From the NCBI GenBank assembly GCA_030704615.1, contig CM060734.1:19902001-19966000 (forward strand): a DNA stretch of 64,000 nucleotides, given 5' to 3'. The stretch comes from Takakia lepidozioides. Its lineage: Eukaryota > Streptophyta > Takakiopsida > Takakiales > Takakiaceae. Of this stretch, positions 56,369 through 64,000 are shown one piece after another (within the stretch, counting starts at the first letter, position 1; every line of letters starts with the position of its first letter). Under the pieces are notes generated by a model. That model searched no databases, was not told the origin of the DNA, and worked only from the letters and a program-made list of their open reading frames with translations. The position numbers and the translations under genes were made by a program.

Positions 56369-57079
56369 TTATAAGTTGGATTTTGAGGGGGTGAGGGGTG
56401 GGGGTGCGTGGGGGGTAGTTGTGGAGAAAGTGTATGAGGGGGGTAGAGTTGGTGTTAGCATAGTGGGTACTAGCGGAGCTAGTTGCTTGTGTGTGTGGGG
56501 GGAAGGTATTGCCTGTGGGTTAGTGTGTGGGTTCGTCTGGGGGTCATGAAGGAGGTTTGTTGTATATGAGCTCTCGTGATGGGGGTAAGAATTTAATATG
56601 GGTGTATGGTGGGTAGAGAGTATATAATTAACTAGAGTGGGGGAAAGAGGATAAGTGGACAACATCCATGGATGAATGAGTTCGGTGGGCCTTAATATAG
56701 ATAGTGGGATAGAGGTACAGTGTGGAGTGGTGGATATGATGAGAGGCCAAGACTTTGCTATGGCATATTGAAAGAATAAATGTGAGCAGAGGGGGTGCTC
56801 AGGAATTACACCATAAGGTAGTGATAACAGCAGCTCAATATCTAACAAGCCTATGATCTGATAGGTGGTCGGTGCAGCAAAATTGAGCCTCGGTGCTTCG
56901 CAGTAGGTTGGCGCATGTGAGGGAGCGCAACGATCGGGGAAGTACACGAGCAAGGTGGTAGGCACGGACTCCAATCGGCAGAGTCGAAGGGGGCTAGCAG
57001 CTTGCAACAGAAATTGATTGTTGGCGGGGTTTGTGATCCACATGCGGGCTGCAGTACAGACATCCTTACAATGCACCAT
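56369..57079 (-). CDS. ORF1-like Pro/Thr/His-rich region of the LINE
   Basis: 236-residue open frame from ATG 57079, rich in Pro, Thr, Ser and His, ending 110 bp before the 2A-like motif. No zinc knuckle or RRM is visible, so assignment as ORF1 rests on position only. Confidence 0.4.
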   Translation of the reverse strand: MVHCKDVCTAARMWITNPANNQFLLQAASPLRLCRLESVPTTLLVYFPDRCAPSHAPTYCEAPRLNFAAPTTYQIIGLLDIELLLSLPYGVIPEHPLCSHLFFQYAIAKSWPLIISTTPHCTSIPLSILRPTELIHPWMLSTYPLSPTLVNYILSTHHTPILNSYPHHESSYTTNLLHDPQTNPHTNPQAIPSPHTHKQLAPLVPTMLTPTLPPSYTFSTTTPHAPPPLTPSKSNL

Positions 57080-57129
57080 AAATTAGGGTAGATGGCAGTG
57101 TTGTAGCTTTCTCTCAGGCGAAGCGAAAG

Positions 57130-57670
57130 GGAGCCAATAGTCGACAAGATAATGACAACATTGAGGGTGTAGGTTCGTGGGACATAGAGATGTTGAGTGT
57201 GAGATTTCATGGGACTAGTATTAAGTACAAACAACAACAGTTGACATCTATAGTTAGAGGCAGTGTAAGGAGCAACCGGAGCATGTAAGGTCACTTCCCT
57301 GGATGACATGTCTTGTGGTGTTGGTGCAGGCTGGAGAGTTGTAGGCATATTGGTGATTGTTGGCGGATATTTGCAGCACTTGGTGGCAGAAGTGGTCGGC
57401 TGCACAGGCGCATAAACAACAATAGTTGTCGTATCAGATGTCGACAGGATAATGGCAGCATTGGAGGTATAGGCTCCTGGAACATAGAAATGTGGAGTTT
57501 GATATTTCATGTTATAAGTACCAAGCACATACAGTGGCATTCGACAATAGGAGTGGGTGGTAAAGTTGGCAGCACACAGAGTGTGTAAGGTGACTTCCCT
57601 GGATGGTCTGACTTGCGGTGTTGGTGCATGATGGAGAGTTACATGTAAGTAGTCACGTGTTGGCTGATAT
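57130..57670 (-). repeat. 300-bp tandem repeat at the LINE 5' end
   Basis: 'tcgacaagataatgacaaca' at 57141 matches 'tcgacaggataatggcagca' at 57441; 'gtaaggtcacttccctgga' at 57285 matches 57585. The period is exactly 300 bp, with about 1.8 copies and many substitutions. An apparent 399-aa ORF (56851-58050) crosses it and is probably a reading-frame accident. Confidence 0.8.
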
Positions 57671-58046
57671 ATCCAGCACATAGGGGCATAAATGGCCGGC
57701 ACCGTGATCAGGGCAATTACCCTCCCACTTCTCCAAACTACCTCTCCCAGTCCGGATCTGTTGCATATTTGATCTTTATGCTGCTGCTTCATTGCTTGAA
57801 TCCTTGCTCTCATCATAGACAAAGGCCGATCAGTGCAGATCCCGACCTTCTTCAGTAAGCTGGGCCACCATTTCGCAGCCTTGGGTTTAGGTAGGTCTTG
57901 ACAAATGCTGGAGATGGTGTCTCGAATGTGGAGGCAGATTTTGATGACACAAACCCTGCTCATATCACAGTCTTTTGCACTAGCATGGCATGCGATCATG
58001 ACATGGAACAGGATGGGAGACAGTAGAACTGAGTTCCTGCCATCTC
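57671..58046. other. Unassigned junction between LINE and PPR relic
   Basis: An open frame covers it on the minus strand, but I find no domain. It may be LINE 5' leader or the 3' side of the PPR gene. Confidence 0.3.
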
Positions 58047-58655
58047 TCAATATAACACCATGATCAAGTAGCTGCCCATCAGCTTTCTGTGATCGAGCTC
58101 ATAAGTTGTAAGAAATTCTATCAAGGGCCTCCAATGACGTGAGTTCAAGAAAGCCACTGTACCGCATCCATTTTCAGCATATCCAGCTATCATTGTACTC
58201 CATGAGAACCCAGCTCGTTTAAACGGGTCATCAAACACATGGCTTGCATCATTCAAGCTCCCACATTTGGCATACATGGTAGAAAGGGCAGTCTTCAGAT
58301 TGACATTTTGCATATTGCCAGCTTTGATGATAACAACATGAAACTCCATGCCTGATAATTCAGGGAACGTGTACATGCCTGGCAGCTTATGTGCAAGTTT
58401 GAGGCTGGAGACAACATTTGGTACCACTCCAGCTTTGATGATGGCAACATGCACATCTTTGCGCTTCTCCAGGGCTGCCAGGCTTGCACAAGCATGGCAA
58501 ATGCACACACACGTGATGTGGTTGGGCTTCACCCCTTCCCCCATCATTTGATCATAGGTCTCCACAACAATGCCAGCTTTGACATGGCCATTCAACCTGG
58601 CCTGCCGCTTCTGGTGCGGAGGCAGGGATAAATCATAAAAGTCGATATAAGTCAT
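58047..58655 (-). pseudogene. PPR protein fragment (PLS class)
   Basis: Pentatricopeptide signatures: YDQMMGEGVKPNHITCVCI, HACASLAALEKRKDVHVAI, TALSTMYAKCGSLNDASHVF, SWSTMIAGYAENG. These are P, L and S-type repeats of plant organellar RNA-editing factors. Only about 200 residues remain, with no E or DYW domain and no transit peptide, and the segment around the middle (VPNV to MQNVN) looks duplicated. An L1-type fragment follows its 5' side and the LINE its 3' side. ATG at 58655 is not the original start. Confidence 0.75.
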
Positions 58656-58679
58656 GACTTCTAAACATAGAGTTCAAGC

Positions 58680-59850
58680 CTTGTGCTTCCTTGGATGCGA
58701 AGTGGTCTTCGAAATGGGCTCATTCGGCGGATTGCCCTTCTTCTTGGTCACCCATCTGGAAAGATGTTTGGAGAAAGGATAGAGCCTCCAAAATTAGTGG
58801 TTTTTTTGTGGAAATTGGTTAACAGGATCCTCCTTGTCAAGGCTCATTTCCCGGATGGATCCATGGTTTGCTCTCTCTACCGTTTGCAGGTGTCGGAAAC
58901 TATTGATCACTGTCTTTATTTCTGCCCTCCGGTCTCTGCTGTTTGGTCTCATGTTCTGGCTTTCTACAGGCAATGGAGGCAGCTTGCATCCCCCTGTCCT
59001 TCTGTTTTACTTCTGAACTTCTCTAGTGGTAGGCTGTGGTCTGACTGCCCAGTGTGGGCCACAATCAGAGCCCACACGCTGTGGCAAATCTGGAAAGCAA
59101 GATGCTCCCATGTCTTTGATGGTTATAAGCCAAGCAGTGTGAAAATGATTTTATGCTTGGTTCACTCAGATCTTTTATCTGAGGCTCGTAAGGCGTGGTG
59201 GGTGTTGAGGGAAGCTCTTTGCAGATGTAACAGCAGAAGGGGGAGGCAACTGCTCGCTAGATTTGACAAAACTTGAGGAAAAGATGACACCATCTGCTAT
59301 AGAGAGCCTTCATCTTGGAATTCGCTGGAAGGACACCATCCCTGCAAGCTCGGAGCTCCTTTAGTTCTCTTCGCTCTCCGGCAAAGGAGAGGAGTCTGAA
59401 GTGAATTGGCGACACGCCGATCTCTTGAGAACAACTCGTTCTCGTACTCAGCTGTCTTTTCTGCCTTACAAGAGGAAGCGCGGGAGCTACTGACTCTGTT
59501 AGGATATGGGGTCTCTGGCTGTTTGTTTATCAACTTGTAACTCGGACTCTGGACTCTGGCTTCTGGCTTTAGATCTCTGCACTTCTTTTAAGTTAGTCTC
59601 CTTGCCTACCTTGCAACTGAATGCTTTTCTTAGAAGACTCAGCTTCTGCCCCCTCAACCTTTCTCCTTTTTTTAACCCGATCTCTAGCCTTGTTCTTATC
59701 TTTCTGCTTAGTTTTTGGTCACGAAGCGGAGCCTTCCTGGATCAGCCTTTATGGCACCCATTTTCGAGGTTATTTTTTCCTCGTTGTACTCTGGGCTTTT
59801 GTCCCTTGCTATAAAATGTTAAAGGGCTTCTATCCCCTTTAAAAAAAAAA
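58680..59850 (+). mobile_element. 5'-truncated L1-type LINE, 3' end with zf-RVT domain
   Basis: The frame 58683-59276 carries the RT-associated zinc-binding domain of plant LINEs: PPKLVVFLWKLVNRILLVK, ETIDHCLYFCPPVSAVWSHV, IRAHTLWQIWKARCSHVF. A 560-bp 3' untranslated part ends in 'aaagggcttctatcccctt' and a poly(A) at 59839-59849. 'agagtt' occurs before (58666) and right after the poly(A), a possible short target duplication. Confidence 0.75.
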
Positions 59851-60170
59851 AGAGTTGCCGCTGTGAGGTCTAACGTCAACTCAGTAGTAATTTGAGCTCT
59901 TGTGTGAATTGGCTATGCTACTCGAGGGTGTCTAAGTATTGGAGGCTTGTAAGGCGCAAACGTAACTGGAACCTGACCTAACCAGGCTCTCACAAGCAAC
60001 CACACAACCATAGTCTTGAAGCCACACCCATAACTAGTACTTAAGCTTGACTGATCTGTCTACACGACATTCCTTTGATAACAGTCTCCATCATTTTGCT
60101 GTGGTAATTCTACCTGCGAGAAGGACTCCTAGTGGGGTTGCTGATTGCGCAGCAATTGACATCCCGATAA
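59851..60170. other. Intergenic, no gene recognised
   Basis: 3' flank of the GH9 gene on the minus strand. No clear feature. Confidence 0.4.
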
Positions 60171-63100
60171 TCAGAAGGTTGCCCCAGATGCAAGCGCTGC
60201 CAAGACTCCAATTAGTGGAGCGTTTATGTACGTTGTTGCCTCCATCTGCTTGTAGTTGGATCTCACATCGTTGATACGATCGGATTGATCTGGTCCACCA
60301 ATAACTGCCCCATTCGCCTCGTTGGGATGGGGGTTGTTGCTGTTGTAGTATGTGAAGCCGTCGCTGCAAGAGATGGGGCTCGGGTGAGCGAGTATGGAGG
60401 GTAGTGAGGCTGCCCGGTGGTGCACGTGCTGCGGGAAACTGGAGCCGAACCCCACCATGTAGGACATGTTTTTTGGGTTTTCCCCAAGAATGTAATCCAC
60501 CTGATGCGTCAGACAGAGAGAGTGATTTTGAAGTTTTCACATGGACTAGACAGATCTATATCATTTTCAAGATTCTTTGTATCAGCTTCTATGGTCATAT
60601 AGATATAGAGAACCGATCAATCTCCAGCGAGCTTCACCTTCCACTATTAAGAACACTGCACTGCATCGCCCGAACCCCATAGACTGTACATCAGGAACAG
60701 ATCCTTCAAGGCTTCAAAGTTTTTTACAGTCTTTCTTGATTGACTGCATGATTTAAGTGAGATTTCGACTTGATAATTGCTTTGAACATGAAACCTCATA
60801 AATAGCTAATCTGTGCGCGTTGGTTGCATGCAAAGCCAGAAAATACCCCGTTAAGAAAAAGTAGCCGGTTGCAGACTGAGTTTGATACACGTACCTGTCA
60901 ATTTTGCAAGTCAACTGGCGCACAGAAGGGAGGTGGACGCAACTTAAAGAGACCTAGATCCACAAGCGTAGCAAAACTACGAGTGGGCGAGGAGCAGGCC
61001 ATCTGAATGACAGGCAATTTTCACCTGGTGTGATAGTAGCTCGAGAGCTTGAATTCATACGACCTGGCAGAACACCGCAGATGAAGTCATCGGCACGGGC
61101 TTTGTACCCATGAAGATTACTGCTCCTAGAAAGAAAAAACTGCGTTCAGCAAATGAGACAATGTGCCAATAGTCAATATAGACGGCTTATATATCGATGT
61201 TCCGCGGATCTTGAGAACCATATATAAACTAGTCACTGGTAACAGTTTTGTCTGTACTAGTTAGTCGATGGTATCAACACACGAGTTCGGAACCTTCAAC
61301 CTGTATTCAGCACAACCTTACATTGACAAGCCTGAGCGTCGTTTTTGCAGTGGCCGTGTTCACTTTGAATTTAACTCAATTGTACCAGCTTTCATGTGTG
61401 GGAATTTGGTCGAGATCTTGGACATTACTTTGAAAGGTTAATTTAATAATCTATTATAGTGACGTATATGGCAATAGTCCGGATTGCAGACGTGAAGCAC
61501 TAGACGTACTCGTGCAAGTAGAACTTGAGCTCCTGCATACTTGTTGTCCCATGAAAGCGCAGTCACTGATGTAGTTGTACCCCCAAGGCTAGCACCATTT
61601 GAGACAAGGTACTGAAGATACTTGTCTTCACCGGAAGCCTTGTATAGCCAAGCAGCACCCCAAACCAACTCATCCTGGACCAGAATCAGCGGATTAGTCC
61701 TGAACCACTGGAGTTTTCTCACGTGGATTGAACATATAAAGTTTATGATGGAGGCAATTTAAGGCGGTTATATAAGTGAACTGTGCCTATTGACAGCTCG
61801 GGAATTGAAGTTTACATTGTAACCTGAGTAGGAGCAGTAGTGAGGGCATATGGCTGATGAAAGACGGTCACTGTATTTTCCTCGGTACTTATCAGCGAAA
61901 TCAAACACCTGACAAACAGAATTTATAACTACGTAAGACCGCATAAGTCTGAAAAGCTCGTCCATGTGCCAAAGTGATCAACAGCTCGAAAATTATACAT
62001 TTCCAGGTCACTCGTAAATGCGCATTTGTTAAGATATATGCATCTACTGAATAGCCATGCCATTCCAGCTTTCTAGGAGTCGGGACTGCACTTTACAGCA
62101 TGTAATAATTAGTCCATGGATCTCACACTGCGATTAACTGGGTGAGCACGAAGAGAAATGTGGAAAGAGAATCTTACTGTAGATCAAAACCGGTATGAGG
62201 TTTCAATGTGTCAGTGACCTATCAATTGATCAATATAATAGTGAGAGAAAATGGTCCAACGCTCGTCGTGTATACAGGAAAATATAAGATATGATGTCAA
62301 AGTTTCGCCGGCACCTGCTTTGCACTGGATAGGAGTTGTGTAGAGTATGATTCGTCAGAGGCCTGGAAGGCTATGGAGGCGGCAGCAAGAGCAGCGGCAG
62401 TCTCTGCAGCTACGTCAGAACCAGGGTTTGTGGCGTTCACCTTGTACGCTATGCGCGGGGTATCCAACCTCTCTGGACTCTCCCAGCATGCATGGTCGCT
62501 CTTGGGCTCTCCAACCTGCGCCTCAAGACTGCGCATACTGAACAATGCTTCTAGAATGTATATATTTTGGTGTCAAACTGCAAAGACTCACGCTGGCAAT
62601 TCTATCGAGTACCGTCAAGAGTTGGTTCTTTGGGGTATGCATGGAATTCGAGAGCTATAAAAGATCGGATGTAGAATGTAGACCTGTCCCTATAATAATG
62701 TACATCTAGTACGCTGGGAACTCCTGAAGCCGATTCTCAGGTGCCCATTTGATCAAGATAAATCTCATCTGGTTACTAGATTAGAACCTGGAGATCTAGA
62801 CAATCTTTGTATAAGTATTGTTTTATTGACTTTGTCTAGTGACCATTCAGATCGCAGGATCATCGAGAAGAATTTGAGCCTTTTCTGGGTAAATATGCAA
62901 TTTCGTTGTACAACTTAGCTCCAAGTGCTACCAGTGGTAATGGAAATATTCAAGTCGACCGACTACTCGCACATTGTCCAGATTAGCAGAGCTTTATGAC
63001 TCGAGTCGTACTTCCACTAGCTTACTGTATTCTAACTCAAAATTTCGATATATATCATGTAAAGTACAGGATCGAGTTATATGTAACTTACAGTCAACCG

Positions 63101-63348
63101 GAGGGCTTTGTGTAAATAGGAGAGAATTCAGAAAAATGTACCTGCACCCACAACTCTGTTGGACCGGTGTTGGCCTTGAGAAGGTAAGCTGTGCCTAGCT
63201 AATAGCATCTTGTGCCGTGGCCCAATTGCCCAGCCGTGCTCAATTTGTCGCCAAATTCGACCACGCTCCATGACAGTAGAGACACTGTGAATGCCATGGG
63301 GAGCCCAAACTTTATGTTGTCTCCGGCATCGTAGTAACCCCCACTCAG
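60171..63348 (-). pseudogene. GH9 endo-beta-1,4-glucanase, 5' part missing
   Basis: GH9 enzymes cleave beta-1,4-glucans in the cell wall. Exons on the minus strand: 63348-63142 ([19 protein letters not shown] with the catalytic DAGD; ...ELWVQ), 62515-62315 ([33 protein letters not shown]), 61908-61816 ([23 protein letters not shown]), 61674-61510 ([30 protein letters not shown]), about 61108-61010 (KARADDFICGVLPG) and 60500-60171 (VDYILGENPKNMSYMVGFG, FPQHVHHRA, DVRSNYKQMEATTYINAP with the acid Glu). Splice sites are GT/AG and in phase 0. No C-terminal CBM49. In the first exon, one base is added in GQLGHA and Trp-Gly is lost to TAG near 63197. Everything before GGYYDAGD, including the signal peptide, is replaced by a gypsy gag fragment. 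Confidence 0.8.
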
Positions 63349-63700
63349 GATCTCCATGCCCATACTTGCCACAATGCTCACACTGCAACTCTGGAGGCTG
63401 TGCTTGTGTCGGCCCTTTGCCACTTCCTGGGCAATCTTTCTTGACATGGGGTCCTCCACATGTCCAACATACCACCCCTGGTTGCTGTTGGCCTGCAAAA
63501 GAAGCTACTGACCTCTGCACCTGAGGTCCCCTGTAAGCTCCATGGAATTTGGGTTGGGCAACCTTGCCCCCTTGTCCACGCTGTTGGGCAGTCCCTTGTA
63601 CCTATTGGCTAGCACCTTCGCCTCGTGTAGGCATGTCCTTGCCAAATCCAATGGTAACAACTCGCTCCTCCACCATGTTGAGCTCAATCCGCTCAACCAA
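63349..63700 (-). mobile_element. Gag fragment of the methyltransferase gypsy family
   Basis: Matches 15231-15590 closely, including the zinc knuckles [13 protein letters not shown] and [11 protein letters not shown]. The match begins right at the GH9 exon (after GHGD/PE, bases 'ggcatggagat') and ends at 'caatccgctcaacc'. It is about 350 bp with no LTR, so it is an internal fragment joined to the gene. Confidence 0.88.
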
Positions 63701-64000
63701 ACCTGTAGCCACGAATTAGCTACCAGCAACGTTTAGAGTTGAAGCTGCGACGTACATATCTCACGTATCTATGTCTAAGTGCTCGCTTATTTCACTACAG
63801 TTGATACGCTTTTCACATTGAACATGATCTCATGAAATTTTCAGATCAGTAGGATGAAGCAAGTTCAGGATTGTGTAAATTACAAAGGGATAACATTCCT
63901 TGCAACATAGTAACAGACAGACGCGGGTACCGGCACAGTACATGGCTAGAGCTGCCGTCGTTTATGGCTGAGTCTCCCCTCCAAGAGAGACGCGCTGTGA
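63701..64000. other. No gene recognised
   Basis: Unassigned flank to the window end. I could not find the missing first GH9 exon here. Confidence 0.4.

Larger units (their letters stand above)
51321..57670 (-). mobile_element. Non-LTR retrotransposon with chromodomain and 2A-like motif
   Basis: On the minus strand: 300-bp tandem repeats (57130-57670), a Pro/Thr-rich ORF1-like region (57079-56369), a 2A-like motif (56220-56260), a coiled-coil-like region (55881-55630), an APE-type endonuclease (55530-54262), reverse transcriptase (54488-52386) and a C-terminal chromodomain (51800-51600). RT and chromodomain are in one frame, cut by two TAA codons. Endonuclease and RT are in different frames that cross near 54330. 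In-frame stops at 55630 (TGA) and about 55567 (TAG) precede the endonuclease. Single-gene LINE layout with endonuclease before RT. No RNase H domain seen. The 5' limit is uncertain (57670-58050). Confidence 0.8.

Noticed and set aside
56851-58050. 399-aa minus-strand ORF as a real gene
   Set aside because: It crosses a 300-bp tandem repeat, overlaps the ORF1-like frame and shows no domain; it is open by chance.

Overview
The window reads as nuclear DNA of a land plant, probably not a seed plant. It holds relics of four typical embryophyte genes: a chloroplast-type DEAD-box RNA helicase, phenylalanine ammonia-lyase (PAL), a PLS-class PPR protein and a GH9 endoglucanase. They lie in a thick layer of retroelements, DNA transposons, SINEs and tandem repeats. 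PAL is intronless over its full length and some of the elements are unusual, which points to a bryophyte, lycophyte or fern-like genome; that part is inference. Almost every coding region is broken by stops or frameshifts, so this looks like a degenerate, probably heterochromatic region. Assembly indels may add some frameshifts but do not easily explain the stops.

Layout. 0.3-3.7 kb: tandem arrays of about 120 bp, including a 997-bp tandem duplication. 3.8-5.8 kb (-): a broken RING-finger gene. 6.2-7.0 kb: an array of palindromic GCGACCACC units interrupted by a tRNA-derived SINE. 7.4-9.3 kb (+): the C-terminal part of a CACTA (En/Spm) transposase. 9.8-20.1 kb (-): a degenerate Ty3/gypsy element that carries a cytosine-5 DNA methyltransferase domain between protease and reverse transcriptase; upstream of gag lies a possible very long LTR with two further ORFs. 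20-26 kb: intergenic DNA with several palindrome-rich repeats. 26.7-29.2 kb (+): a hAT transposase pseudogene flanked on both sides by the same GCGACCACC palindromes, then a second SINE. 29.7-33.5 kb (+): RH39-like DEAD-box gene. 33.9-36.1 kb (-): PAL pseudogene. 38-48.3 kb (+): a Ty1/copia element split by a younger nested chromodomain Ty3/gypsy element (40.5-46.8 kb, -), which has two 773-bp LTRs, a 5-bp target duplication and an internal inversion of about 1.5 kb. 49.5-50.5 kb: an older copia relic. 51.3-57.6 kb (-): a non-LTR retrotransposon with endonuclease, reverse transcriptase, a C-terminal chromodomain, a 2A-like motif and 300-bp 5' tandem repeats. 58.0-59.9 kb: PPR relic (-) and a 5'-truncated L1-type LINE (+). 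60.2-63.3 kb (-): GH9 endoglucanase exons, whose 5' part is replaced by a gag fragment from the methyltransferase gypsy family.

The most notable item is the gypsy element encoding a DNA methyltransferase. Its protease and methyltransferase were in one frame, now cut by one nonsense codon. From memory, retrotransposon-borne cytosine methyltransferases are known from a few algal lineages; in a land plant it would be notable. Second are the chromodomain-bearing LINE with a 2A-like peptide and the inverted segment inside an otherwise young LTR element.
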